Source of the DNA: Ceratopteris richardii
Taxonomy: Eukaryota > Streptophyta > Polypodiopsida > Polypodiales > Pteridaceae
NCBI GenBank assembly: GCA_020310875.1
Contig: CM035407.1
Coordinates: 69,487,158 to 69,551,157 of the forward strand
DNA length: 64,000 nucleotides
Direction: 5' to 3'
Of this stretch, positions 31,203 through 44,507 are shown piece by piece. Under the pieces are notes generated by a model, which worked only from the letters and a program-made list of their open reading frames with translations, was not told the origin of the DNA and did not search any database. Within the stretch, counting starts at the first letter, position 1; each line of letters begins with the position of its first letter. The translations under genes were made by a program, and so were the position numbers.

Positions 31203-32493
31203 TTTGGTTGTAGAGCATTGGCATTGGAGCCATGGTTGAATAAGAGGAGATCTTGAAGAAGATGTAGACATGGGAAAGGAAAGCTTGGAGCTATGAGCCC
31301 ATGGTGTATGCAACATTCATGCTATTGGAAAGCTATGGAGATAAAGCTTTTGTATGTAAGAACATTTTGTCGCTTTATGTTACTTGAAGTCATACACTCT
31401 CTTGTCCTACTCTCTACTATAGATTCTTGACCATTAATTCATGCTTTGCATGATGCTAATCACTTGAATGAAGCCTTATGAACAACCTATACAAGAACAA
31501 TAAGATTCAAGCAAAGAATCTTGGATGTGCAACTACATCTAGTTGTATATGAGAATCTTATGCATGCTTTAGATATTGCACTCAATTGAATTAAGTGCAA
31601 ATTTCTATTATGTACATGGCTGAATATTGAAGCTTATATGTAAGCTTGATGATAGCATTATGTGCTTCTTACTTAGTGCAAGAAATATATGCAAATAAAG
31701 TATGCTTATGATTGCATGCTTGTAAAGTTTATGCTCATGATGAATGAATATTTTGGGAAGTCGTGATTAGGATTAATGTAAGTTGAATTTGGATTTGATG
31801 ATTGATTTCTAAAATCCAAGAATGTATGCATATATGGTTAAGGAGAATATATGCACATGTTTGATGATACATGGATGAGTAATAGGCTATTTTATAAAGC
31901 CTATGCAAGCTGAAAATTTTCAGGTTTATGTAGCCATATGAATTGGCATAAATACATTCTTATGTAAATTATTTAACATGATAGTTATGTTTTAAAGGTT
32001 GGTCATTTTTCACCATATATGAGCTGAAAGAACATATGTTTGGATGCCAAAGATAATGTTAAGATGAAAGGCTGCTATATATGAAGTTTGTGGATGTATC
32101 TTGTTGTTGCTAAGACCGTGGAGGTAAAGCTGCACAAGAAACTATAAGTATGCTCATGTTATGATAACTTAAAGTGTTTGATTCTTGAGTTGAGCTATAG
32201 GAAGTCAACTCAATGCTCACATTGGACAAACCAAAGCAAAAGTGGGAAAAGCTTGGACAAAGCTTGGAGCCAAAGTGAAGGAAGGATCCCAAGCTAAAAA
32301 TTTGTCAAAACGTTGAAGTTTTGAAGACATCCAAGAAGGATGAAGCCTAGGATTGAGCTTCCCAACAAAGGAGGAGTAGAAGAATCCAAAGAAGGGCTGC
32401 CATAAAGTGTTGAAGACTCAACAAGGACTTGAAGACACTCCCCAAGGTTCAAGGAGCATAACCAAGTGCCAAGATAGAAGGAAGAGTCACTCA

Positions 32494-33085
<592 letters not shown>

Positions 33086-33943
33086 AGAGGCACCATTGTT
33101 CACATTGAGGATTGCTTGTGTTGTTTTGTAGGTGATGAAGAAAGCTTGGAAGATATGGAAGCTACAAATGCTTCACATGAAAAGAACTCATGAAAGAGTT
33201 CATGTATGATCAACCCATTGTTGATTGTGCAGGTATATAATCAACCATGAAGAATGATGAAGATGATGAAGCAAGAGGGAGTTAGCTTCCAAGGATCGGA
33301 ACATCCAACAAGAGTCCAAAGAAGAGAAGTGTAGCCAAGATAAGTAGTCACTCTCAAAGAAAGAGTAAGAGCAGCCATCAAACGTAAATTGAAGGACTAT
33401 GAGAAGCCAACACTATCGAAGGAGTTCTTAGGAGGCAAGGAGAAGCCATGATGCACAAACAAACTCATGAAGACATGTTGGAAGAAAGCATGACAACCAT
33501 CATGATATAAAAAAAAAGATGCAAAGATTGCACCCATAGGCAAAGTTGAAGATGATCCAAAGACAAAGGAGGATCAAAGCAAAGCATTCAAGCCTTAGGC
33601 TAGAACACATAAAGACATGAAGCTATACAAAGAGAGAGATTTGCAAAGAGAGGAAAACAAAGAAGAGAGTGAAGCAACAAAGATATACATAGCCAAGGTG
33701 ATCTCGTTTTACTGTAAAAGTTAATATGAAGCATGTCTTATGATAAGGATTAAAGAAGAGATCTTGATGATAGCTTAAGAAGCAAGGATGAAGCTGGAAG
33801 GAAGTCAAAGAAGCTTCAAAGAAAAAAAAGGAAGATCACAAACCAATCAAAGGAAGAGGTACGAGGGCAAAAGAAGCAAAAGGTGAAGAGGAGGAGAATT
33901 GAAGAGTAGCATGGACTCCCAATTGTAGCTTGAGGGTGAGGGT

Positions 33944-34882
33944 TAAAAATTATGGTACGTGTGCAAGCTCTAATTATGAGGCTTGATACATACTCACATC
34001 TTCATTTTTTACTTCTTCATCATTTATTTATTTATTTTAAACTCAAAAGAAAGCTAGGACTTGAAAATATAGAGACCACACTCATAACCTTAAAGTAGAG
34101 TGTTGAATTAAAAGGGAAAATGTATTTATGGATTAGATAAAAGCCAAAATATGATTAGAGACATGGAATAATAAAAAAGATGTGACCTTATCCATATTGA
34201 GTGATTTAGGGCACCAAAAGTCACCCAAGGCAATGGAAGGACAAAGGACATGAAGTGAAAGGTCGAGAGGTGAGAGAAGATGCAAGGCTAGGTGAAGAGA
34301 CAAAGACTCCCATGAACATATCTCTATATGTAGAAGTCATTTGAATGTGAAAGTTTATGGAGATGAAAAGGATATGGTATAGAAGCATATGCTAGCCATT
34401 GTCTCACCAATGGATATCATAAAGGCCCTCAATAGAGTGTTATAAGGCACATATGTATTCCAGCCGCATACCATTCTGTACACATCCACCTTGTGAAGGT
34501 GATATCTCTCTATGTACTTATCCATTTAATGCATATGATATCATTTTGGAGAGACTATCTATTCTACTTTTTCTGTGTCACATATCTTTGTTAGATGATT
34601 CTCCAATAATGTTTGGGAACTTTTCATGTGAACCTTAGTTTTTTTCTTAACGTAAATTCATAGGCAGTCTATCTTTAGATAGTCGGTTTACTAGTCATAT
34701 GAGCTCTAAATGGAGTGTTCTTTAGCTTCTTATAAAGCTAATAGTGTGTAGTATATGTGGAAAAACTTGGGAATATTTCCATAAGCCATTTCATGTAGTT
34801 CACTGAGGACTCCATAGGCTTGAAGAGTGATTGCCTAGCCTCCAAGGTTTTATGGGTTTTTTTTGGTTACTATTAGTGTCCA
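33944..34882 (+). repeat. 3' LTR of the non-coding LTR element
   Basis: Homologous to 30250-31188 until about 34775, beyond which similarity fades; the right edge is estimated from the left LTR's length. It is preceded by a weak purine tract (GAGGGTGAGGG, 33932-33942). Confidence 0.55.
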
Positions 34883-35219
34883 TGTGAAAGGCCAAATGGC
34901 CATCGGATACTCTTGTATAGTTCTTTAATAAAACATATGGTGGCTTGGTCAGCCACAAATTGTAAGTTTGACTGCATCTGTATGACTTGAGAAATCTGTG
35001 TTCATGGTTTGTGTATTGTGTGTTTTTCTTGTGTATTTTGCACCCCCTATGTGGAATACTACATGCGGTGTTGGATTTTGGCTTTCTACATCAGCAGCAT
35101 CATTGTGGAACTCTTGAGAAGGAGAGTCCACCATCATGCAACACTGTAGAAATAATTCACTGGTATGCGAGCATTTCGACGCAAAAAGCTTTGTTCCTTT
35201 TCATAAAAAAAGAATAAGC

Positions 35220-36087
35220 ATACACTTGAAGCATCAAGTGATTATGATGATGACCAAAAGACTCCGAGGAGAGAAATCAATTCTTGGAACTCTAAAGGCA
35301 AAGCCAAAGTGAAGGAGTTGAGAGATGTTTCAAAATCCTCTCAATAAACCATCACAAGTTCAACTAGAGAGAAAAAGAATTTAGGAAGGTATGGATATGA
35401 TACTTCATTAGTCACGAAACATTCAATATATCTAGCACGTGTCGAATTCTGAAGAACCCTCATCATATGAAGAAGCAAAGGAGAAGCATGAGTGGATGAA
35501 TGCTATGAAGAAGAGATAGAAGCCTTACAAGAAAATAAAACTTCGGAATTGGTACCCAAGCCTCCATCTATGAAATTCAAAGGTTCAAGGTGGATATATA
35601 AGGTAAAGAAGAATCTTGATGGGTATATGAACAAGTACAACACATCTAGTGGCCAAAGGATTGCATCTTCCAAGAATTGGAAGATGTATCTGTAAAAAAT
35701 GTTTTTTTGAATGGATGGATCTCAGATCATATCCTAAATATGTGTGCAGGTTGAGGAAATCTTTGTATGGGTTGAAGCAAGCCCCTAGGGCTTGGAATCA
35801 TAGGATTGTGACTTAATTGTAGGATAAGGGATTCAATGTGAGCAAGTCAGATCCTTCCCACTTCATTAACAGGAACCAATCAGAGGTCATACATCTATGT
35901 GTATGTTAATGACATAATTATTACATGTAATGATGCTGAGGGAATCAAGATGATTAAGCTTCAAACGAAAGAAGATCTCAAAATCAATGATCTTGTTCTG
36001 CTTACATACTTCGTAGGTTTGGAAGTGGTATATACACACGAGGTATGTTTCTTTCTCAAAGGAAGTGTTGGAGGAGATGGTGGATAG
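35220..36087 (+). pseudogene. pol: Copia RT relic
   Basis: Pieces in three frames: WMNAMKK-EIEALQENKTSEL and GSRWIYKVK (RT fingers), LRKSLYGLKQAPRAWNHRI (35752-35810), then MYVNDIIITCNDAEG at 35899 onward. The catalytic YVDD box is changed to YVND. Stops and shifts throughout. Distinct from the Copia family at 11 and 47 kb. Confidence 0.75.
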
Positions 36088-36659
36088 TCTTTAGAGATGA
36101 AGTGATGTTGCTTGATCCTGCTTCACACCTGCCAAGAATGATTGTTGGGGAGTGTAGTGGGCCTCTTTAGCTAGATAATGATCATAAAGGATCACATATG
36201 TTGCTTAGAACATGGTCCACTAATCAATGGATCAAAACAGATAGGTACGAATTGATCCAAGATCAAGAAACTTGTTATTCTTGTCTCTACACTTGTTCAA
36301 TGTTTTGAACAGTTCTTTGAGCACAATAGCAATTAGCTTAATTTCTTTTGGGAAACTCTAATTAGCTTAGCAAGCTACCAATCATGAGTGATTTCATAAA
36401 AAATGATAGACTACACACAGAGAATGATGTTTAGCAAATCACACTATAGTCCTAACATTTTCAAGGCGCAACAATCAACAGACGAGAGAGCAATGATGCA
36501 TTCATATCCCATGATTCAAAGAAGCAATGGTCATGAAACTTTGTACTCATGTACTAGACAATATGATGAATCTACCATGCTTTAAAGCATGAAAAATGAT
36601 CAATCATGCATTGAGAACAAGCTATGAGAAAATCACTGGATTATTGGAGTACAAGAATA

Positions 36660-37440
36660 TATCCCCAAATCTGCATATAGTTGCTTAAGCCACATAGCTT
36701 CTTTGCAGCTTGCCGAACCTCTATATTCTGCTTCTATGGATGATAAGGCCACAATTGGTTGCTTCTTAGATGACCATGATATAAGCTTTGAGCCTGCAAA
36801 AGATAGGTACCCTAAAGTGCTCCTTCTATCATCATTGGAGCCTTCCCAATCTGCATCTTTATATCTAAGTCAGAAGTGAAGGGATAGAACAACCTTTCAT
36901 TCATAGTGCCCTTTAGATACTTTGACACCCTTTTAGTAGCTTGAATGTGAGGTTTCCTTGGTGCATGCATAAACTCGCTCAATGTACTTACTCCATAAGC
37001 AATGTCTACTCTTGTTAGGGTAGCATAGTTGAGGCTCCCTACAAGCTGTTGGTAACCTATAACATCTTCAAGAAGTTCTCCCTCATGAGAGCTAAGCTTA
37101 TGGTTGAGTTCCATGGGTGTACTTGCAATTTTGGTATCCTCCATCTTAAACTTTATCAGCATATCGTGTATATACTTTCTCTGAGTAATAAATATACTAG
37201 AATTTGTGTACATAAGCTCTAAGCCAAGAAAGTATGTTAATAAACCAAGATCATTGATTTTAAAATTTGAGCCTTAACCTGCTTGATGCCATTAGCATCA
37301 TTCCCTATAATGATAATGTCATCCACATAGACACATAAGTAGATAACTTCTTATTTGTTCTTCTTTATAAATAAAGAAGAATCTACCTTGCTAGCCACAA
37401 AGCCTTGGCGAAAAAGATTACAAGCAAGGAGATCAACTTT
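36660..37440 (-). pseudogene. pol: Copia RT and RNase H relic
   Basis: Read leftwards: FRQGFVASKVDSSLFIKK, YVDDIIIIGNDANGIKQ (intact YVDD, about 37290-37340), the ITQRKYIHDMLIKFKMEDTK block and SSHEGELLEDVIGYQQLVGS (37213-36812), then RNase H with SLSSIEAEYR-like and MWLKQL segments down to about 36660. Frames shift near 36830 and 37215. Oriented opposite to the neighbouring Copia relic. Confidence 0.8.
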
Positions 37441-37561
37441 CATATGTATCAACTTGTTAAAAATGTGCACGTACGATGACAAAGGCATTGAATGGAAGTT
37501 AAATAGGTTCAAATAAAATATTGGATTGCAAGAGATCTTGAAGGATTGAAGAATCAAGGTT

Positions 37562-37585
37562 TTTAGGCTTGAGGGGGAGTTCTTG
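37562..37585 (+). promoter_or_regulatory. Copia-type polypurine tract
   Basis: GGCTTGAGGGGGAGTTCTTGG resembles the CTTGAGGGGGAGTGTT that precedes Copia 3' LTRs. The following LTR start has TTC instead of TGTT, so it is decayed or coincidental. Confidence 0.4.
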
Positions 37586-37589
37586 GTGC

Positions 37590-39393
37590 AAATAAAAAGC
37601 CTAAGAGCTTTGCTCAGTGTCAAGGATTACGCTCATAAGTCATCTTACTCAAATAGGTTCACATGAGAACGCATGCTTGTGGAAATTCCTTGTATTTACC
37701 TTGGATAATTGTAAAAGCTAAAAATAAATGGAATATCATGATGATAGGGAGCTACCCCATGACTTTTGGTAGTTGGAATTGAAGTTATCCCATCCCTAAA
37801 GTGTAAGATCATTTTTACATGGATCACTCACCAAGTTCAAATTCAAAAATCATGTATAAATACAGATGCTTTACCTTGAGTACGTATTTCTCTATATACT
37901 ATTGTAGTACATTCAAGCACATAGTGAATTTGTCTCCTTGATTTCTCTATGTGTAAGCATCCATTTGCTATAATTTCATGTGGGTTAGTTAGTAGAATTT
38001 TGAAGTATCTACATATCAATTTTTAGCATCATTGGTTCAATAGATCTTGAGATATGAAGCTCTGAAGCTAATTGTGTCTACACACCTTGTTCCTTAAAAG
38101 TCAGAGTGACCCCTCAGACTTGTTAGATTCATTTTGAACCACCCACACATGGCAAAGATGACAACTAGAAGATGATATATTCAGTTACATGTTGTGATGA
38201 TTGTTATGGGTTGTTAAACCATAGTCATCCACTTCAAAGGTCACATGCCAAAAGGATGGTCTATCTAATTTAGCAAAGTGACAATAGAGCAAGACAAGCC
38301 TCTGTGCATGACCCATGTGATCATTGCAAGACCTTGTCTTTTGCACACATTTTTAATATCATTTGTAAGGCTCTTCTTGTTCTTATTCATTCTCTCTTCT
38401 AATAAAGTGTTAGTTTCTTTGGAACTCATGTGTCTAGTCCATGAGTGACGCTTTCTTGCATATGTGTGTATGCATGTGCACATGGGTGAGACTCCTTGTG
38501 TGTATGTGATGCATAGAATGGTGAAGATTATCATATCATTGAGTCATCTCTTGGATTGACATTTTTTGCATGAGGATCCATTGCTTGATGCAAATTGGTA
38601 TGTGTGTCATGTGAGCAGGTCTACATCAAACATACACCTTCTACACTTCAAATTTTAAGCTCAATTATGATATGGTTGGTATGGTGGTTTCTCTACAAGT
38701 TTAGGGAAATCGTTGAGATTTTTTAGCTTTAAAATTGGTTCAATTGTTGAATAAATATAGAGTAGCACATTCGTAAGGCTATAAGGTCTATACCACCCAA
38801 ACTCACACCCACTTTGCATAAAAAATCCTAGAGCAAATTTGTGGGAAATGATTGGTCGTATTTTCCCAATTTATGACCCTAATTGATTGTAGATTCTTTG
38901 ATATCACTACAACACCCATTAGCAAAGATTTCAACGAACTTCTAGTGGTTTAGATCAACTTAATTGTCAATATAATTATGTTTTATGCACACAAAATGGC
39001 AAGAAAAACATACTTAGAGCATGCAAAAACACTAACCATAGGTGGAGATGGGTTTGGAACACTCCAAATACATCATGGGAGCTCCGAATGAAGAAGGATA
39101 TGAGAGATAAAATCCCAAGAAGCAAGATTTACGAAATTTCACTTCTTGCATTTAAAAATCTATGTATGAATTAGGGTTTTTATCCCTTATAATTTTAGAA
39201 TTGAACTTTTTCACATGGTTTTTATGTTAAAACTTAAAAACAAGGTCCTAGAGCTTAATAGAATATGAAGATGGTAACTAGAATGACTAGCAAACTTACA
39301 AGAGGTTTGAGATAACTCTATAGGCTCACAAACTCCTTGGAATTTACAAAATTAGAATTGGAATACATCATAAATCTTTGAATCATACAGAAA
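37590..39393. other. Unassigned stretch, possible decayed LTR sequence
   Basis: No coding content. If the purine tract at 37562 is genuine, the first several hundred bases would be a Copia LTR; promoter-like CATGTATAAATACAG at about 37850 fits that. Confidence 0.35.
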
Positions 39394-40407
39394 TTACATG
39401 GGGAATTCCAAAAAGAGGCATAAAATGGAATGAGTTGACTCTAGTGATTCAAAGTCATACTCCATTAGTAAGAGGAACCATCTTACTAAGTGTCCCGTAT
39501 TGCAAGGTTTATTGACCAAATATAACAAAGCTTGATGATCAGTGAAAAACTTGAACTTGTTGGCCAATAAATAGTGTCTAAACTTCTTCACAGCATATAC
39601 CATGCCTAACCCTTCTCGCTCGGTTGTGGTATAATTTCTTTCGGCTGGGTTTAGTTGTCTACTAGCATATGCTATGGGTAAATCTAAATTTCCTTCACCA
39701 GTGGGTTGTGCTAGCACACATCCTATGGCATGATTGGATGCATCCACATGGACATGGAATGGTTTATTCCAATCAGGAGTGGTCAGTATTGGTGTTGTGC
39801 ACAAACGTTTCTTCAGTTCATTGAAAGAATTCTCGCATTCGTAGTTCCACTCAAAATTAGACAACAAGGCATAAAGGGGTCTAGCTATGATCGTGTACAT
39901 GTGGATAAACCTACGGTAATATCCACAATGGCTCATAAAGGCTTGAACCTCTTTAACATTCCTTGGCCTTGGTAGCTCCGCTATGGCTCGTACCTTATCT
40001 TCATCTATTGAGATTCCATTCTTAGAAACAATATGACCTAAGATTTTACCTTGACGCACCATGAACACACACTTTTCTCAGTTCAGACACACTCGATATT
40101 CTCTACACTTGTTGAAGATTTATCTGAGCTCAGGGATGTAAAACCTTCTTTCTTGGGAATGAGCACATAAATCATCCACATACACTTCTAAGCTCTTTTG
40201 CAAGAACTCTTTGAAGACATGACACATGAGCCTTTGGAATGTTGCAGGTGCATTGGTGAGCCCAAATGGCATCACACGAAATGCAAAGATTCCCCACTCT
40301 GTAGCAAAAGCTGTTTTGTGTTGATCTTCTGGGGCAATGGCTACTTGATTGTAACCTGAAAACCCATCAAGGAAGCTATAAACTTCCTTGCCTGCAACAC
40401 GCTCCAA
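39394..40407 (-). pseudogene. pol: Gypsy RT and RNase H (element D)
   Basis: Read leftwards from 40407: SFLDGFSGYNQVAIAPEDQH, FGLTNAPATFQRLM, the catalytic VYVDDLCAHS, then (after a shift between 40120 and 40068) GKILGHIVSKNGI, the connection YYRRFI, RNase H with HVDASNHAIGCVLAQP and a TTTEREGLGMVYAVKKFRHY segment, to LLLMEYDF. Homology stops at about 39440, before the RNase H end; integrase is missing. Only a few disruptions, so younger than most relics here. Confidence 0.9.
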
Positions 40408-41483
40408 TAGGTGTTTTGTGATTGGAAGTGGATAACTATCTCTGAAACTTTTTTAAGGTTAATACACACTCGCAACTTCCCGTTCTTCTTGGGTACCACT
40501 ACAATGGGGGACACCCATTCAATATGCTCAATCTCATAGATGAATCCAGCTTCAATTAGCCTATCAATTTCTACTTTTATTTTGGCCGCATATGTATCAT
40601 TATATGTGTAGGGCTTCTGTTTGGTGGGCTTGGCATCAGCGGTCATGGGGATAGTATGAGAGCAAATTCTTGGATCTACCCCTTTCAAGTCTCTATAGTG
40701 CCACGCAAACACATCCCTATATTCCCTTAATAGAGCTACAAGCTCCATTTCTTCTCTTGCACTTAGTTCATCTCCTATATATGTGCATCTCTCTTCATTC
40801 TCTTCAATGGTCACTACAATTTTCTTGGTTTTTTCTTTATTATCATATGATTCTCCTATGATGGCCTCTCTCTTAGGCATTTGTACCAAAATTTTGCGGT
40901 CGTCAACGTCATATTTCTTGAAGTTTTCTGGTACTTCAAACAATGATTCCTCCTCTTCTTGTTTCACGGCTTTTCTTTTCTTTTTCTTTTGACTGCTCTC
41001 ACTCCCATCCTTTGAATTTACCGTTTTAATACTTGTGAGAGGTTCTTCTTCTTTCTGGGTGAACACTCCTATATCTTCTAGATAGTGCTGCTCTGAGTTA
41101 AAGCAACTATCCATCACAATGGACTCTATATCATCGTCATTCTCTTCTTCTTCTATGACATCACTAGGGTCACATTCTTCTAGCAAGGGCAGACACATGA
41201 ACACTGAAATATCATAACCCTCTTCATCACAATGAAGTGTCCATTGTTCTTCATTGATAGCAATGTCCATGGTGGCTAAGATTTCAGGCCAGCCATGAGG
41301 CTCAAATTCCTCATCTGGAAAGATCATCGGTGTGTAGGCTGGGTCTCTAACTGGTCTATCTCCTGGTGAAGTTCCTTCTTCTCTTGCCTTCAAGCGTTTT
41401 TCCTCTTCCTCTGCGACCTTGCACATCCACAAATGAGTATCTTCATGTAGCCATGATGGATCAGGTGAACTTTCAGAATGCAC
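40341..41483 (-). CDS. pol: Gypsy pol linker and RT N-terminus (element D)
   Basis: A 380-codon frame. The first half is an acidic, disordered linker (EEENDDDIESIVMD) with a basic patch (KKKKRKAVKQ). The second half is the RT start: SAREEMELVALLREYRDVFA, a P-x-x-x-K-Q-K-PYTYNDTYA segment and EWVSPIVVVPKKNGKLRVC. It shifts frame near 40440 relative to the rest of RT and is separated from protease by about 66 bp including a stop. Typical of the OTA (Tat/Athila) branch of Gypsy. Confidence 0.8.
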   Translation of the reverse strand: MHSESSPDPSWLHEDTHLWMCKVAEEEEKRLKAREEGTSPGDRPVRDPAYTPMIFPDEEFEPHGWPEILATMDIAINEEQWTLHCDEEGYDISVFMCLPLLEECDPSDVIEEEENDDDIESIVMDSCFNSEQHYLEDIGVFTQKEEEPLTSIKTVNSKDGSESSQKKKKRKAVKQEEEESLFEVPENFKKYDVDDRKILVQMPKREAIIGESYDNKEKTKKIVVTIEENEERCTYIGDELSAREEMELVALLREYRDVFAWHYRDLKGVDPRICSHTIPMTADAKPTKQKPYTYNDTYAAKIKVEIDRLIEAGFIYEIEHIEWVSPIVVVPKKNGKLRVCINLKKVSEIVIHFQSQNTYWSVLQARKFIASLMGFQVTIK

Positions 41484-41549
41484 AGAGATTGAATCTTCTT
41501 TTGCTTTGTGGATAGGATTCCACTGTAGGGGTGGTACATCTCTGAAGGA

Positions 41550-43631
41550 TTAATCCTTCAAATTGACCTTGGTGGTGACCCCTAAGTGTTGTAAGTACAA
41601 GGAGTTGGTTCCCCAATCTTGTACTATTTGCAATTGTCGTAGGAAGGGTCTTCCTAGGATCATCTCATAGACATTATTGTTCTCAAAGTCACATATAGCA
41701 AATGTATGCTCAAACTCTACACTACAAGTGGTTAGAGTTATCCCTTCTAGCAATCCTAGAGGTCTTTCAAAATGTCCATCTGCCATTTGAAGCTTCATTC
41801 TAGTTGGTCTTAATGTGGGTTTGCCCCATTGCTTCCATAAGGAGGTGGTCGCAATAGCAACACCAGCACCTGAATCTATGATTGCTTTGGTTGTGTAACC
41901 TTGGTAGGTGATTGGAAGATAAGTATTACCTTCTTCACCCTCACACATGTCCCCTATTTTGTCTAGAGGTATTTCTGGTACTTTTTGCTTAGAGTCTGTT
42001 TTTGGCATATTGGACTCAAGTTCTGGGACCTGATCCTTCACATGATTCCATAGCTCAGGGTTTGCTTTGAGCACATCTTCTACAGTGAGATGACATTGAA
42101 CCTTAGTGTTCTTCACGACATCAGTGTTCCTTTGGACCACTGAGTCTTCATGTCTTACCAGTATTGTGGGAGCTCTGATCTGAAGAGATTCAGATTCCCA
42201 TGGGCCTGGAAATTGAGGCAGTTCTTCTAAGGTATTAGATTCAAAATCTAATCCTTTGTCTTCTTGTTGTTCTGCCTCATCTCCGTAAATAGATGGAATG
42301 TCTTGGGGAAATTGATCATGAAGGTCATCAATCTCAGGAATAGGAGGGGAATTACCCTTCTCCTTAGCCCATTTCTCTTCTTGTATTTCCCGCAAGAACT
42401 CTTGAGAGTACTGTTGAATTGAAGGAGGTATTCCAGCATCCGTGGAATTAGAAACATAAGCTCCCCTTGGTAGTGAGCTTCCTCTTTCAATAATTGGTTG
42501 AGCCTGTGGAGGTAAAGAAACTTGTGGTTTGTTTACCAACTGCTCTAATCTTTCTAGTAAGCCCTGAAAATGCAAATCCGGTTTGATAGAGTTTGTCTGA
42601 TTGAACTTTTGACTAGTCTCAAGTATAGCTTGAGCTTGTTCTACCATTTTCATGCATATTTTCATCCATTCAATCTCTAAATCTGCTCTAGGGTAACTCT
42701 TGTCTAGGTTTGCAGCTGTAGGCCCTTCTTGAAGTCGAGCCTCGTAGGCCTTGAACATCATGTCCAAGCCTTCTGGGGTTGGATCTGCAAGAACAGACTC
42801 TGGTTGCGGTCTATTTACAATGGGTGGTTGGGTGGGATGAGGTGGAGTGGATGGAGTTTCGGCATGCGAGGGGCTTTGAGATGCAATGTCTTCTATTTTT
42901 GTTTTCGCTTCTTTTAAGCTTTCTTCTAGTTCCGATAACTTTTTATTCCACTTGCGATTGGCCTTCTCTTTGGTATGCTTCCATGTTCTTGTTTTCCTCT
43001 TACTAGGCTCTCCTGATTCACTCGACTCTGATTGTTCTGCTGGTTTATCCTGTTTTAAGGCTTGTGCTCTAGTGATAGCTTGTATAGGAGCCACATTGCT
43101 ACTACTTGAACTTGAATCTGCCACTAAGCCTACCACATTAATGGGTGTAATCTTGGGTGCACTGGAGGGGTTTCTTGGAACATCTCTGGGGAGATGGTCT
43201 TTGCCACAATCAGGAAAAAAAGCCTGTATTGTGATAGCTTGTCCTTGACTCGGAGATGGTGGGTGGGGACAATCACGAATGAAATGGTCACCTTGACATC
43301 TGAAATAAGATCCTCTAGGGGCTTGTGGTCTCATTTGTCTCAATTGGGGCCTAGGGTTAGGATTTGTGTACATGACATTGGAGTATTCTGGCTCCCAATT
43401 TTGTTCCATAGGTTCTGCCTCATATTGATACGGATAAATCTCACTATGTTCAGGTGACTCTGTGTAATAGGCATGTGGGCTACCTTCATGGGAGTAGTCT
43501 GAACTATGAGCATGAGAGTCATTCTCTAAGATCAGTGGGGTCACTGGCACCAATGCTCTATTAAGGTTCTCTTCTGCCATTGCATACTTAACTGGAACTG
43601 CATTGGCAGGAGCTGGTGGTTGGTTTCCCAA
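41550..43631 (-). CDS. gag-pro: Gypsy Gag C-terminal half and aspartic protease (element D)
   Basis: A 693-codon frame, in order: Pro/Gln-rich start, two degenerate zinc knuckles (YFRCQGDHFIRDC with the first Cys as Tyr; DCGKDHLPRDV), a Lys/Glu helix (KANRKWNKKLSELEESLKEA), and a conserved block EFLREIQEEKWAKE near PIPEIDDLHDQFPQDIP. A retropepsin lies in the last about 115 residues, with AIIDSGAGVAIA near residue 585 and MILGRPFL near 655. The first half is homologous to the gag relic at 1.4-2.8 kb. This shows protease in the usual place, upstream of RT. Confidence 0.85.
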   Translation of the reverse strand: MGNQPPAPANAVPVKYAMAEENLNRALVPVTPLILENDSHAHSSDYSHEGSPHAYYTESPEHSEIYPYQYEAEPMEQNWEPEYSNVMYTNPNPRPQLRQMRPQAPRGSYFRCQGDHFIRDCPHPPSPSQGQAITIQAFFPDCGKDHLPRDVPRNPSSAPKITPINVVGLVADSSSSSSNVAPIQAITRAQALKQDKPAEQSESSESGEPSKRKTRTWKHTKEKANRKWNKKLSELEESLKEAKTKIEDIASQSPSHAETPSTPPHPTQPPIVNRPQPESVLADPTPEGLDMMFKAYEARLQEGPTAANLDKSYPRADLEIEWMKICMKMVEQAQAILETSQKFNQTNSIKPDLHFQGLLERLEQLVNKPQVSLPPQAQPIIERGSSLPRGAYVSNSTDAGIPPSIQQYSQEFLREIQEEKWAKEKGNSPPIPEIDDLHDQFPQDIPSIYGDEAEQQEDKGLDFESNTLEELPQFPGPWESESLQIRAPTILVRHEDSVVQRNTDVVKNTKVQCHLTVEDVLKANPELWNHVKDQVPELESNMPKTDSKQKVPEIPLDKIGDMCEGEEGNTYLPITYQGYTTKAIIDSGAGVAIATTSLWKQWGKPTLRPTRMKLQMADGHFERPLGLLEGITLTTCSVEFEHTFAICDFENNNVYEMILGRPFLRQLQIVQDWGTNSLYLQHLGVTTKVNLKD

Positions 43632-44459
43632 GACTGGTTGTGGCCTATATGGTGCCTGATATTGTTGTTGTGGTCTATAATATGGCTGTTGCTATTGGTT
43701 CTGATACCTACCTTGTGGGTAAGGTTGCTGATAATTTTGTCTAACAGCCTGCCTATTGTAGGGACAATCTTGAGCCGTATGGTTTGTGTACTTCCTTTCA
43801 ATAGTGCAGTATGGGTTATTCCTTTCTCTCATGTTCTAGTTGTGCATTGGGCATACACTAGCCATGTGATCACCTCCACAAGTATAACACCGATTCAATG
43901 GGGTGACTCTCGGTGTTTGTCTATTTTGGACTCCCAACTTCTTGGCAACTTGCTAAGCTATCTCATCTATTTCCGTGGAGATTTTTGAAGTATGACTAGT
44001 AGAACTATCAGAATCCTTATAGAGTTTGGACAATCCTAACTCCTCACCCAAGTGTTTGTCTATTTTGGACTCCCAACTTCTTGGCAACTTGCTAAGCTAT
44101 CTCATCTATTTCCGTGGAGATTTGTGAAGTATGACTAGTAGAACTATCAGAATCCTTATAGAGTTTGGACAATCCTAACTCCTCACCCAAGTTATCTTGA
44201 CTCTCGGTGTTTGTCTATTTTGGACTCCCAACTTCTTGGCAACTTGCTAAGCTATCTCATCTATTTCCGTGGAGATTTTTGAAGTATGACTAGTAGAACT
44301 ATCAGAATCCTTGTAGAGTTTGGACAATCCTAACTCCTCACCCAAGTTATCTTCTATGTCAATGCACGTCCGCACACACTCTTCTATGGATCTAGGCTCT
44401 TTCAAGTACACATATGATCTTAACTTAGTGCTTAGTAAACCATCTAAGAACAAGGCCAC
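43541..44459 (-). pseudogene. gag: Gypsy gag middle part with first zinc knuckle (element D)
   Basis: Pieces read CYTCGGDHMASVC (intact CX2CX4HX4C knuckle, about 43853-43893), KLGVQNRQT and, at 44459-44247, MALFLDGLLSTKLRSYVYLK and IEECVRTCIDIEDNLGEELG. The equivalent of 893-1335 on the plus strand. Broken by stops and by a triplicated segment. Confidence 0.8.
43913..44345 (-). repeat. Triplicated 139-155-bp segment in gag
   Basis: Copies begin at 43913, 44052 and 44207 (GTGTTTGTCTATTTTGG) and are almost identical through CTAACTCCTCACCCAA. The middle spacing is 139 bp and the next 155 bp. The homologous gag at 1.0-1.15 kb has only one copy. Confidence 0.8.
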
Positions 44460-44507
44460 TTGTTTGGCTGGTGTGGGTAACTCTGGAGCAGGGCATCTTT
44501 CTAGGTA

